Shown here: piece by piece, positions 16,509-24,141 of the stretch
How positions within the stretch are numbered: the stretch's first letter is position 1
Layout: each line of letters opens with the position of its first letter
Origin: a virus
Virus record (IMG/VR): IMGVR_UViG_3300045120_000203
Span: 1-43,397 of that record
Direction: 5' to 3' (one strand)
DNA length: 43,397 nucleotides
Notes under the pieces: generated by a model
Told to the model about the DNA's origin: nothing
The model's input: only the letters and a program-made list of their open reading frames with translations
Databases searched by the model: none
Made by a program: the position numbers and the translations under genes

Positions 16509-17014
16509 TCCCGGTAGTCGTTGCTGACCGCGACGATCGCGGCCTCCGGGTTGTTCGCGAGGCTAAACACGAGCCGCATCGCTTCTCGGGCGGTCGATGC
16601 GCGCCCGAGATCGAGGACGTCGACGAGTTCCTTTAGCCCTGCGGGCTCGCCGTCGGGGCCGGGGATGATCTCGAGGTCGCCGCCGGCGACGGCCCTCCCG
16701 AGCGCGCACTGGAACGCGGCGATCAGCTCGTCGACGTTCGCGTTCGGAAGCTGCTTCGCCTTCGTCTGCATGATCCGGTTCGTGAGCGCCGTCTGCTGCC
16801 CGACCGAGAGCGGCCCGAGCCGCAGCACGAGGAACCCGCGCCAGCCCGGAACCTCACGATCGAGATGCCTGTCGGCATGGATCTCGTCTCGTTGCGCCTT
16901 GAGCGCGGAGAGCACGGAGTCGCCGGCGACCGGCGGCTCCGGCGCGAGGTCGGGCAGATCCGGGGCCGGGTCGTCGTCGTCGATCCACGGCTGGATCTCC
17001 TCGCGCGTCGTCAT
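16454..17014 (-). CDS. Tail assembly chaperone (G-type)
   Basis: A 186-aa acidic-N-terminal protein (REEIQPWIDDDDPAP) with a helical body: RLGPLSVGQQTALTNRI and NVDELIAAFQCALGRAV, then LVFSLANNPEAAIVAVS. Such proteins coat the tape measure before tube polymerisation. The start at 17014 overlaps the tube gene stop (ATGA). Its last codons contain the slippery run. Confidence 0.75.
   Translation of the reverse strand: MTTREEIQPWIDDDDPAPDLPDLAPEPPVAGDSVLSALKAQRDEIHADRHLDREVPGWRGFLVLRLGPLSVGQQTALTNRIMQTKAKQLPNANVDELIAAFQCALGRAVAGGDLEIIPGPDGEPAGLKELVDVLDLGRASTAREAMRLVFSLANNPEAAIVAVSNDYREWGSNADEEVDQQFTGES
16460..16466 (-). other. Predicted -1 ribosomal slippery site
   Basis: On the minus strand the sequence G-GGG-GAA lies one sense codon (TCC) before the TGA stop at 16454-16456. 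Slipping back one base keeps glycine in the P site and enters the frame of 16296-16508. It is not a perfect X XXY YYZ heptamer (A-site re-pairing is imperfect), so efficiency is uncertain. The overlapping frames and position argue for it. Confidence 0.55.
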
Positions 17015-17418
17015 GTGACGACTCCCTGCGGCGTGATCTCGATCTCGATCGTCGCGGCGTCGGTCGAGGTCGAGTCGACCTCGGGCGGCGTCACCCGCTT
17101 GAGCTTCCCGCGAGTCACGAGCGGCTGCCCGAACGCGTTGCCGTCCGGGTCGAGCACCGCCTTGTTGACGACGGCGTCGCCCTTCCCGACTCGCGAGAGC
17201 AGCCAGTGCACGAGCACGTGGTCGCGCTGCAGCGTGTAGAGCCGCGAGATCACGACCTGCCCGACGGTCACGACGCCGCCGAGCGAGAGCGCCGGCGCCA
17301 TCCCGCCCGGCTTGTAGGTCAACTCGTCGGTGTCGGTCTCGCCGCCGGTCAGGACGTCCCACACGCCGATGTTGCGGCCGTCGACGACGACGGTCACGCG
17401 GTGCTGGTCTTTACGCAT
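17011..17418 (-). CDS. Tail tube protein
   Basis: A 135-aa beta-rich protein that follows the sheath gene, where the tube protein is always found in myoviruses. Alternating hydrophobic strands are seen (HRVTVVVDGRNIGVWDV, GGVVTVGQVVISRLY), with a C-terminal strand (AATIEIEITPQGVVT). It would stack into the inner tube through which DNA passes. Assignment rests on size, fold-like pattern and synteny with sheath and chaperone. Confidence 0.75.
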   Translation of the reverse strand: MRKDQHRVTVVVDGRNIGVWDVLTGGETDTDELTYKPGGMAPALSLGGVVTVGQVVISRLYTLQRDHVLVHWLLSRVGKGDAVVNKAVLDPDGNAFGQPLVTRGKLKRVTPPEVDSTSTDAATIEIEITPQGVVT

Positions 17419-17436
17419 CGCTCAGAGCCCTCCTTC

Positions 17437-18681
17437 CTAGGCGGCGAGAGCCGCGGTTCCTGGTAGCGCCTGGTTCGACGCGACCTTGACGATCTCGATC
17501 ACGACCCACTCGGCGCCCGGCGACATACGGACGGTCAGCACGGCGTGCAGCTCGCCGTTCGCGATCGTCGTCGGGGTGTTGACGCTCGAGCTGACGTCGA
17601 CGGCGTAGGCGTCCTGCGGCGTCGCGCCGTAGAGCGAGTCCTCCTCGTAGTAGCCGGCGAGCATCGCCGAGAGCTCGCCTCCGAACTCGGAGATGGTGTG
17701 GCCGCGCCCGTCGATCTGCGAGAAGACGTAGTGCTCGCCGATCGCGTTCGCGTCGGCGGTGATCGCCATGTTCAACCGGGCCCAGCCGAACCACTGCCAC
17801 TGCGGCATGACGGCCGAGTCGACGACGGAGCGGTAGCCGTAGGTGCGGACGCCGCCGTAGATCACGCGTGCCATGTCGACGCCGGCTGCGTTGAGGTTCT
17901 GGTATTCGAGGTCGGTGTAGCGGCCGGCGATGTCGAGCGCGTAGAGCGACTGGCCGAGGTCGCCGGCTGCGGCCTGGTTCTGCGAGAACGAGACGTCGTT
18001 GCGGGCGATGATCCCGGCCTCGATCGCGGTGTAGGGGACGGTTCTCGTGGTGCCGGCGGTGACGCCGGGGATGACCGCCGACGGTGCGAACAGGGCGCCG
18101 TAGCGGGCGTTCGTGTCGGCGTGGAGCGCGGTCGCGGCCGCGGTCAGCGCCGCCGACGTGCCGTCGGTGGCCGAGAGGAGCGCGACCCGGTTGTTCGCGG
18201 CGGCGTGCGCGAGCAGCGCCGACTGGTTCGCTGGGTCGGCGGCGAGCAGCGGGTCGGCGAGCAGGATCTGCCCCGGCCCGAGCCCCTCGGTCAGCCGGCC
18301 GAGCGCCGCCGTGACGCCGGCGTCGAGCGCCTGCGTGTCGGCGCCGTTGCCGGACTTCCCCTTCCCCTTCGGCTCCGGCTCGGGCTCGGAGTCGGCGATC
18401 TCGACGCCGCTCTCGAGGATGAACGGGCCGACGGCGTTCGTCGGGGCGACGTAGAGCTGGTTGCCGCCCTCCTGGAAGTAGGCGTCGGCGGCGTCGTAGC
18501 AGGCGTTCCCGACGCCGGTGCGGGCGCCGAAGACGGCGACGTACTCCGTCATCGAGTGGACGAGCTTGTAGCTGATGTTCGTGGTGACGGTCGCGCCGAC
18601 GATGAACGCGACGCCGGTGTCGGTCGGCGCCGACCGCGGGGGCGGGAGCGCCCTCGAGATGACGTCTACTCCCGGTCTCAT
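17437..18681 (-). CDS. Tail sheath protein
   Basis: A 414-aa contractile sheath protein. The N terminus (RPGVDVISRALPPPRSAPTD) and the sequence TGVAFIVGATV are typical sheath starts, and NQLYVAPTNAV follows. The C-terminal sheath domain includes YRSVVDSAVMPQWQWFGWAR (about 305-324) and ISEFGGELSAMLAGYYEE. A charged linker (EPEPKGKGKSGNGADT) interrupts the middle. The start at 18681 has SD AAGGAGGA. Its presence is the strongest sign of a myovirus tail. Confidence 0.9.
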   Translation of the reverse strand: MRPGVDVISRALPPPRSAPTDTGVAFIVGATVTTNISYKLVHSMTEYVAVFGARTGVGNACYDAADAYFQEGGNQLYVAPTNAVGPFILESGVEIADSEPEPEPKGKGKSGNGADTQALDAGVTAALGRLTEGLGPGQILLADPLLAADPANQSALLAHAAANNRVALLSATDGTSAALTAAATALHADTNARYGALFAPSAVIPGVTAGTTRTVPYTAIEAGIIARNDVSFSQNQAAAGDLGQSLYALDIAGRYTDLEYQNLNAAGVDMARVIYGGVRTYGYRSVVDSAVMPQWQWFGWARLNMAITADANAIGEHYVFSQIDGRGHTISEFGGELSAMLAGYYEEDSLYGATPQDAYAVDVSSSVNTPTTIANGELHAVLTVRMSPGAEWVVIEIVKVASNQALPGTAALAA

Positions 18682-19322
18682 GTGTCCTCCTTCGTTAGGT
18701 CGTGCACGACGTCGACGTCGTAGGTCTCGACGGTCGGCCAGTCCGGCCACGGCTGCGTGTCGTCGGGGTCGAGCGGCTCGTCGGGGGTTGTCGGCCCGGC
18801 GTTGCCCCAGGCGACGTTCTCGACGTCGACGGCGAATCGCTCCTTGACGGCGTAGAGCGATCGGGAGTCGTCGTAGCCGAGGTCGTCGTAGGTCTCGCCG
18901 AGCCAGACGGTGCCGGCCGCGTGCCCGTCGAGCGACGGCCGCTGGATCAGCAGATCGAAGATCGCGGCGCCGTAGAGCATCGCGAGCGCGTGGCTCTCGT
19001 TCTGCGTGCGGGCCGAGCAGACGATGCCGGGCTCCATCGCCCAGCGGACCCGGTAGACGCCGTCGCCGTCGCGCTGCGGCGGCTGCAGCGTGCCCTGCGA
19101 GCTGACGAGCACCCCGGGCAGTTGATCCTCGGGCCACTTGTCGAACGACGGGCCGAGCGCCCACCCGCGCGGCCGTGGCAGGTCACGACCGCTAAGGCCG
19201 TGGTTACGTTCGACCTCGGCGAGGTAGGTCGAGAACCACTTCCGCAGCAGCGCGAGCACCCACTGCTCGACGTCGCCGCCGGTCACGATCGGCCCGAAGA
19301 TGCTCGGGGCGGCGACGCTCAC
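18678..19322 (-). CDS. Hypothetical tail protein, tail terminator position
   Basis: A 214-aa protein starting at GTG 19322 (overlap GTGA with the upstream gene) and ending 4 bp inside the sheath start. It contains FGPIVTGGDVEQWVLALLRKW near the N terminus and RSLYAVKERFAVDVENVAWG near the C terminus. Between the gpG/S-like gene and the sheath, phages normally encode the tail terminator/completion protein, so this is the likely role. No motif proves it. Confidence 0.65.
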   Translation of the reverse strand: MSVAAPSIFGPIVTGGDVEQWVLALLRKWFSTYLAEVERNHGLSGRDLPRPRGWALGPSFDKWPEDQLPGVLVSSQGTLQPPQRDGDGVYRVRWAMEPGIVCSARTQNESHALAMLYGAAIFDLLIQRPSLDGHAAGTVWLGETYDDLGYDDSRSLYAVKERFAVDVENVAWGNAGPTTPDEPLDPDDTQPWPDWPTVETYDVDVVHDLTKEDT

Positions 19323-19780
19323 GTCTGCGCCTTCGCGACGTAGGCCGAGATCAGCCGGGTGATCTCGTCGCGCTCGGCGGCGTTTAGCTCGAGCGGATCG
19401 CGGTGCATGCTGCCCTTCCCGAACGCGTGGTAGCCGGCGTAGGGGACGGTCGTGCCGAACCGGAACTCGGTCTTGTCGCGCCGGTCGATCTGGTTCGCCG
19501 CCCTGGGCGAGGTCAGGCTGCGATACAGGGCGCCGGTCGCTCCTCGGAGCGGCCGCGGGTCGATGTTGCGGCGAGACTTCCAGTCCTTCGTCGCCTGGTC
19601 GAGCGGCGCCCACGACCCGGCGCCGTCGCTCGCGAACCGGCGCTCGTTCGACTTGCGGTAGACCGACCTGACCTTCTCGGAGACGCGGCGGATGTCGGAG
19701 CCGCGCTCGCCGAGCTGGTGCAGATCGACGGCGGCCTTCGTCGCGCCGCGCACCTCGATCGACGGCTCGGTCGGCTTCAC
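19319..19780 (-). CDS. Virion morphogenesis protein (Mu gpG / P2 gpS-like)
   Basis: A 153-aa protein with a typical family pattern: basic N-terminal helix (VSEKVRSVYRKSNERRF), GSWAPLDQATKDWKSRR, LRGATGALYRSLT and the late VPYAGYHAFGKG. Members act in tail completion and head-tail joining. It overlaps both neighbours by 4 bp. Confidence 0.8.
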   Translation of the reverse strand: MKPTEPSIEVRGATKAAVDLHQLGERGSDIRRVSEKVRSVYRKSNERRFASDGAGSWAPLDQATKDWKSRRNIDPRPLRGATGALYRSLTSPRAANQIDRRDKTEFRFGTTVPYAGYHAFGKGSMHRDPLELNAAERDEITRLISAYVAKAQT

Positions 19781-20259
19781 GGGACGACCTCGCCGAGGTC
19801 GGGGTCAGGCTGCGCCCGGATCCACGAGTAGGGAATGCTCGTCCACGACCCGACCGGCATCGACGCCATGTCGTAGCTCGCGATCTCGCCGCCGGCGCCG
19901 GCGCTCATCGCTTCGGTGAACGCCTGCAGATCGTCGAGGTACTCCTCGCGAAGCTGCGGATACGCCGACCGGTCGGACCGGACCTGCTCGGGGAAGTAGG
20001 ACTTCTCGATCCGCAGCGCGGCCCGGTAGGCGACGAGCGCCTGGAACGCGCCGACCTGCTCGACGGTCATCGTGCTCGACGGCGGGAACCGGACGCCGAC
20101 CAATGCGAGCGCGACGTCGATCTGCTCCTCGACCTGGTCGCCGGTCGGCCGGGTGTCGTCGTCGAAGGTGCCGACCTCGTTCCCCGCCGAGTCCTTCGTG
20201 CGTGCACGGAGGAGGAGCGCGACCTGCTCGACGGTGGGGCGGGCGGGATCGACGCTCAT
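19777..20259 (-). CDS. Head-tail connector (gp6-like adaptor) candidate
   Basis: A 160-aa mostly helical protein, acidic in the first half (TVEQVALLLRARTKDSAG, DQVEEQIDVALALVG) with VGAFQALVAYRAALRIEKSY in the middle. Size, helical nature and position between capsid genes and the gpS-like gene fit an adaptor protein of the connector. The start at 20259 overlaps the next gene upstream (ATGA). The longer open frame is shadow. Confidence 0.6.
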   Translation of the reverse strand: MSVDPARPTVEQVALLLRARTKDSAGNEVGTFDDDTRPTGDQVEEQIDVALALVGVRFPPSSTMTVEQVGAFQALVAYRAALRIEKSYFPEQVRSDRSAYPQLREEYLDDLQAFTEAMSAGAGGEIASYDMASMPVGSWTSIPYSWIRAQPDPDLGEVVP

Positions 20260-20486
20260 GAGGCGGGCGGGTAGGGGAATCCGGGGACGCGCTGCATCCG
20301 GTCGGTCAGCGGCAGCGGGTCGGGCGCGTTGAACTCGTAGATCAGGTCGTAGTTGCGTTGCCACCAGTCGGCCGGCCAGTCGGGCATCGGGAGCCGCCGC
20401 CAGCCGAGCAGCAGCTCCGCCCGCAGCCCGACGCCCGCCCAGCGCGGAGCGCTGACGATCGGCGGGGTCGGGGCGGGCAGCGGCAT
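20256..20486 (-). CDS. Small Pro/Trp-rich hypothetical protein (76 aa)
   Basis: An unrecognised 76-aa protein rich in Pro and Trp (LLGWRRLPMPDWPADWWQRN). Its start overlaps the stop of the upstream decoration-like gene (TAATG) and its stop overlaps the connector start, so it is part of the coupled head operon. Possibly a head-completion accessory. Confidence 0.55.
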   Translation of the reverse strand: MPLPAPTPPIVSAPRWAGVGLRAELLLGWRRLPMPDWPADWWQRNYDLIYEFNAPDPLPLTDRMQRVPGFPYPPAS

Positions 20487-20674
20487 TAGGACGCCTTGCT
20501 CGTGCTGCGCTTCGCGGACTGCGCGCCGGCGCCGCCGCTCTCGACCGGGTAGCCGCGCGTCTCCTCGACGCGAGCGCCGGCCGGCGGGTTGTCGGGCAGC
20601 GGATCGACCGACGCGTACGTGGAGTGTTCGGAGTCGGTCGAGAGGAGCGGGTCTTCGGGTGCGTTGCTGCTCAT
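20486..20674 (-). CDS. Small capsid-associated protein sharing the decoration motif
   Basis: A 62-aa protein beginning MSSNAPEDPLLSTDSEHSTY. Its DP-L-STD-x-HSTY-x(3)-D motif and a later GYP repeat occur at the same spacing in the next gene upstream (DPTLSTDADHSTYEPLD, LGYP). It seems to be this shared N-terminal segment without the Ig-like domain. It may bind the capsid in the same way. Inference from paralogy. Confidence 0.6.
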   Translation of the reverse strand: MSSNAPEDPLLSTDSEHSTYASVDPLPDNPPAGARVEETRGYPVESGGAGAQSAKRSTSKAS

Positions 20675-21108
20675 GAGGCCTCCTTGCTTCGGCTTCTCGA
20701 CGCCGAGACGGTGAGCTCGACGCTGTTGGACACCGTCGCTCCGTCGCGGACGGTGATGGTCTGCGAGCCGGCCTGGTCGGCTTGGGCGTTGTAGCCGAGC
20801 TCGGTGCCGCTGACGACGGTGGTCGTCTGGCTCTCCTCGTCGGCCCACACCGTCGCGGCCGGTGTGAACCCGGAGCCCGTCACGGTGACCGGCACCGGAC
20901 CAACGCCGGCGACGATCGAGGCGGGCGCCAGCCCTGCGAGCACGACCGGCTCCGGCGGCGGCGGGTAGCCGAGCGTCTGGACGACCTGCGGGCCCGGCTC
21001 CGGGATCGGCGTCTCCGCGCCGTAGTCGAGCGGCTCGTAGGTCGAGTGATCTGCGTCCGTCGACAGGGTCGGGTCGGGCGGCGGCAGGTCGGTCGATTCG
21101 TCGGCCAT
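20671..21108 (-). CDS. Capsid decoration protein with IPT/TIG-like Ig domain
   Basis: A 145-aa protein. Residues 10-50 carry the shared DP-L-STD-HSTY-D and GYP motif. Residues 55-135 form an IPT/TIG-type Ig-like domain (GLAPASIVAGVGPVPVTVTG, SGFTPAATVWADEE, GSQTITVRDG). Such domains commonly decorate phage capsids. It is encoded immediately after the major capsid protein and ends with a basic Ser/Arg/Lys tail. Confidence 0.75.
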   Translation of the reverse strand: MADESTDLPPPDPTLSTDADHSTYEPLDYGAETPIPEPGPQVVQTLGYPPPPEPVVLAGLAPASIVAGVGPVPVTVTGSGFTPAATVWADEESQTTTVVSGTELGYNAQADQAGSQTITVRDGATVSNSVELTVSASRSRSKEAS

Positions 21109-21112
21109 CTGC

Positions 21113-22048
21113 CTAGGTCGCGTTCTTGATCCCCACGACCGCCCTCGCGGCGTCGTGGATCATGAACCCGAGCCGCGTCTCGTACCGGATCGCGGTCAGG
21201 TTCTCGGCGAACAGCTTCCGGTCCTGGACGCCATCATTGACGGTCGCCTCGCTCGAGGTCGTCAGGGTGACGTCCTTCCGGATCCGCACGTGCAGGTTCG
21301 GCCGGTAGACGACGAAGCCGAGCCAGTCGGTCGCCGCCGGCGCCGTCGCCACGTTCGTCAGGTTCGTGCTGACGAACGAGTTGAGGCCGTAGAGCGGGTC
21401 GCGGCCGGTGCCGGCACCGTAGATCGGCATCGACGGGTCGAGCGTGCTGCGGGCGTCGCGGAGGATCTGCGAGAACCCGAACCCGAGGAGGACGCCCATC
21501 TGCGACGTATCGCCGTACCCGTTCGCCTCGAGGATCCCCATCGCCTTCGAGATCGCGAGCTGGATCGCGTCCGGCTTCGTCTGGTCGTACTCGACCGTCG
21601 CGGTCGTCTGGGTCAGCCAGGAGTCGAACACGGACGAGATCGCGACGCCCTTCTGCAGGCCGACGCCGTGCGCGTCAATGACGTCATTGATCGCGGTCCG
21701 GACGCCCGAGTCGACGAGCACGTTGAGGTCGCCCGACTGGACGTCCTCGAGCATCTCGTCGGTGAACAGCACGATCGACGCGAACTTCTTGACGTTGACG
21801 TAGGTGATCCCGAACGAGGCACCGGTGACCGGCTTCGCTGCGCCCTCGCCGACCGCGGACGCGGTCGGCTGGCCGAGCCAGATCGGGAACTGCGTCTTGA
21901 CCGCGCCCGTCGCGCGCTTGTCGCCGGCGAGCGCGACCACGCCGGACTCGATCAGGATCGCCTGGGTGAGGATCTCGCCCTGTTCGGGCGGCAGCAGATA
22001 CCCGCCGGCGATCGGCGGGTTCTCTGCGAAGGGAATCTGGTTAGCCAT
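21113..22048 (-). CDS. Major capsid protein (HK97-like)
   Basis: A 311-aa HK97-fold capsid protein: N-terminal arm, then QFPIWLGQPTASAVGEGAAK (about 54-73), the E-loop and spine region VNVKKFASIVLFTDEMLED, a P-domain with DVIDAHGVGLQKG, and a C-terminal EATVNDGVQDRKLFAENLTAIRYE region typical of the family. Scaffold (22087), portal and terminase follow in the standard order. Confidence 0.9.
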   Translation of the reverse strand: MANQIPFAENPPIAGGYLLPPEQGEILTQAILIESGVVALAGDKRATGAVKTQFPIWLGQPTASAVGEGAAKPVTGASFGITYVNVKKFASIVLFTDEMLEDVQSGDLNVLVDSGVRTAINDVIDAHGVGLQKGVAISSVFDSWLTQTTATVEYDQTKPDAIQLAISKAMGILEANGYGDTSQMGVLLGFGFSQILRDARSTLDPSMPIYGAGTGRDPLYGLNSFVSTNLTNVATAPAATDWLGFVVYRPNLHVRIRKDVTLTTSSEATVNDGVQDRKLFAENLTAIRYETRLGFMIHDAARAVVGIKNAT

Positions 22049-22064
22049 CGTCTCTCCTTACGAG

Positions 22065-22081
22065 GCCCGGCACTGCCGGGC
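22065..22081 (-). terminator. Short hairpin between scaffold and capsid genes
   Basis: Perfect arms GCCCGGC (22065-22071) and GCCGGGC (22075-22081) with a 3-nt loop and no U tract. It lies in the only untranslated gap of the head operon, just upstream of the capsid start. It may attenuate transcription or mark an mRNA processing point that favours capsid over scaffold. Tentative. Confidence 0.35.
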
Positions 22082-22086
22082 GAGGG

Positions 22087-22626
22087 TCAAGACGCGCGGC
22101 GGCCGAGCGAGCGGAGGAGGAGGTCGTTATGGGCTTCCTCTGGTGACCTCTGCTCGGGCACGGTCGGCCGCGCTCCACCGTCGAATCCGGCGGCGGGCGG
22201 GCGTCCCTGTTCGGCAAGCAGCCGCTCGAGCTCCTCGGCGCGCAGCTCGATCTCCTCGCGGGTCGTGCCCGCGAGGAACGCTGCGGCGGCCATCCCGAGC
22301 CCCCGTTCGGCGGCGACCTCGTAGCGGAGGAGTCGCTCCTCGGCTACGGCGGCCTTCCGCTCGGCGGCGGTCAGGGTGTCCGTGAGGCGTTGCTGCTCGG
22401 TCTTGTCCCGGTCCTCGTACTCCTGCAAGCGTTCTTCGAGCTCGGAGAGCCGGGTGCGGGAGGACGCTGCCTCCCGCCGGAGCTGCTTGACGTAGGACTC
22501 GGAGTATTGGCGGCCCTGCTCGCCCTCCTGGGGCTGCGTGGGCTCGCCGCTGCTCTCGGGCTCCTGGCCCTCGCGGCTCGCAGACATCTGGTCTGCGGGC
22601 TGCTCGGCGGGCGATGGCTCATCCAT
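22087..22626 (-). CDS. Capsid scaffold protein
   Basis: A 179-aa highly charged protein: an acidic, Pro/Gln-rich N terminus, a long coiled coil at about 42-105 (SYVKQLRREAASSRTRLSEL), then an Ala-rich helix and a basic C terminus (LLLRSLGRRAS). Composition, length and position between portal and capsid fit scaffold proteins. The basic C-terminal helix probably binds capsid. Confidence 0.85.
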   Translation of the reverse strand: MDEPSPAEQPADQMSASREGQEPESSGEPTQPQEGEQGRQYSESYVKQLRREAASSRTRLSELEERLQEYEDRDKTEQQRLTDTLTAAERKAAVAEERLLRYEVAAERGLGMAAAAFLAGTTREEIELRAEELERLLAEQGRPPAAGFDGGARPTVPEQRSPEEAHNDLLLRSLGRRAS

Positions 22627-22638
22627 CTAGTGCCCTCC

Positions 22639-24141
22639 TCATTGCGGTGGGGGTGCGGGTGGGGGTGAAGGTTGGCCGGCGGGTGCGGGAGCCGGCTCGC
22701 CGGTCGCCGCCGCCGTCGCCTCCGACGCCGGCGTCGACTGCAACATCTCCCGGGCGCTGGCGGCCTGCGCCTGCGCCGCGGCGACGAGCGCCGCCTCGCG
22801 CTCGGACTCGGCGAGCTCCTCCATCTCGGCGACCTGCTCGGGCGTGTAGCCCAGCTCGAGCCAGATCACCGGCAGCGGCACCCCGAGCGTCTTCTTCTTG
22901 ACGGCCGCGTCGACGAGTTGGCCCTGCGCGATCCGCTCCGGGTTCGCCCAGATCGCCTCACAGTCGGCCGTGGAGACGTCGGTGCCGGCACCGGTCAGCG
23001 CGAGCGCGAGCGCCTCCTCCCACGAATCGGAGAAGAACAGCGTCTTCTGCCGGCACTTCGAGACGAGCCCGGCCTCGGCGACCGACAGCGCATCGCCGCT
23101 CATGTTCACGAGCTTCGCGAGCAGGTAGTGCGGCGGCGTCCGGGTCTGCGCGGCGAGATGCGTGACGAACATCTCGATCGCGGCGACGAAGTTCGACAGA
23201 TCGGCGGCGGCGAGATCCGTCACCCGCGCGTCGGCCGGCTTGAACGTCCAGAGCCGCGACATCGCCGACTTCAACTCGGCCGCGGCGAGCGGCTGCCCGG
23301 TCTCGGGATCCTTCGGCACCTCGACGCCGGTCACGACCCGCTGCGGAAACGCGCCGTACTCCGACGTCACGATCAGGTCGGTGCAGAGCTTGTTGATCGC
23401 GTTCTGCAGCGGGATCGCCGGCTCGAGATCGGAGTGCGCGACGCCGAGCACCCCCGGCTTGTTCTCGAGCGGAATCACCGGCACGACGCCGAGCGGGTTG
23501 CCGACCTCGGCCGGCTCGCCGCTACGCGGCACCCAGACCGTCTCGCCGACCCGGGACCGCGGCGCGTCGACCGGCTCGGCGCTCTCGTACTTGAGAACGA
23601 CGTCGGGCAGGTAGAGCGTCAGATACTGGTAGCCGTCGTCGCCGAGCCACCGCTTCAATGCCGCCAGCCGGCGGCGCCGGTTCGCCGGGTCGTGCGCGAC
23701 GATCACCTGCGAGGCGTGCTCGACGGTGATCATCGGCTCGCCGGCGTTCGGGTCGACGAGCAGGAACGCCCGGCCGTTCTTGCCGGCCTCGGTGTGCGCG
23801 ATCACGCTCTCGACGTCGAGCCCGTTCGCCTGCCAGAGCGCCCAGGCGTCCTCGGAGACACCGGCGTCGACGCGGAACCCGACGATCCGGAGCCGCTCGA
23901 CCGGCGCGTCGACGACGATCTGGCACCAGTTGTCGGCGAACGCCGAGAACAGCGCCCCGAATGCCTCCCGGAACTTCGACGTCGCGAACTGCAGCGGGTG
24001 GCGGCCGTCGTAGTAGCTCTCGTAGAACTCGGCGTCGACCGCGCGCAGGTTGAGCTGCGTCAGCAGGAACCCGCGCCAGTCGTCGGGCGTCCGCTGCGCG
24101 GCGCGAGGCAGACGAGCGGGGCGTCCGAGGATGCTGCTCAC
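22639..24141 (-). CDS. Portal protein (SPP1 gp6-like)
   Basis: A 500-aa portal protein starting at GTG 24141 in the terminase stop (GTGA overlap). It includes LLTQLNLRAVDAEFYESYYDG (about 27-47), FADNWCQIVVDAPVERLRI, PVIPLENKPGVLG, PAIPLQNAINKLCTDLIV and RTPPHYLLAKLVNMSGDAL, a characteristic order for this family. The C-terminal tail is Ala/Pro-rich. It forms the dodecameric DNA-packaging vertex. Confidence 0.9.
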   Translation of the reverse strand: MSSILGRPARLPRAAQRTPDDWRGFLLTQLNLRAVDAEFYESYYDGRHPLQFATSKFREAFGALFSAFADNWCQIVVDAPVERLRIVGFRVDAGVSEDAWALWQANGLDVESVIAHTEAGKNGRAFLLVDPNAGEPMITVEHASQVIVAHDPANRRRRLAALKRWLGDDGYQYLTLYLPDVVLKYESAEPVDAPRSRVGETVWVPRSGEPAEVGNPLGVVPVIPLENKPGVLGVAHSDLEPAIPLQNAINKLCTDLIVTSEYGAFPQRVVTGVEVPKDPETGQPLAAAELKSAMSRLWTFKPADARVTDLAAADLSNFVAAIEMFVTHLAAQTRTPPHYLLAKLVNMSGDALSVAEAGLVSKCRQKTLFFSDSWEEALALALTGAGTDVSTADCEAIWANPERIAQGQLVDAAVKKKTLGVPLPVIWLELGYTPEQVAEMEELAESEREAALVAAAQAQAASAREMLQSTPASEATAAATGEPAPAPAGQPSPPPAPPPQ

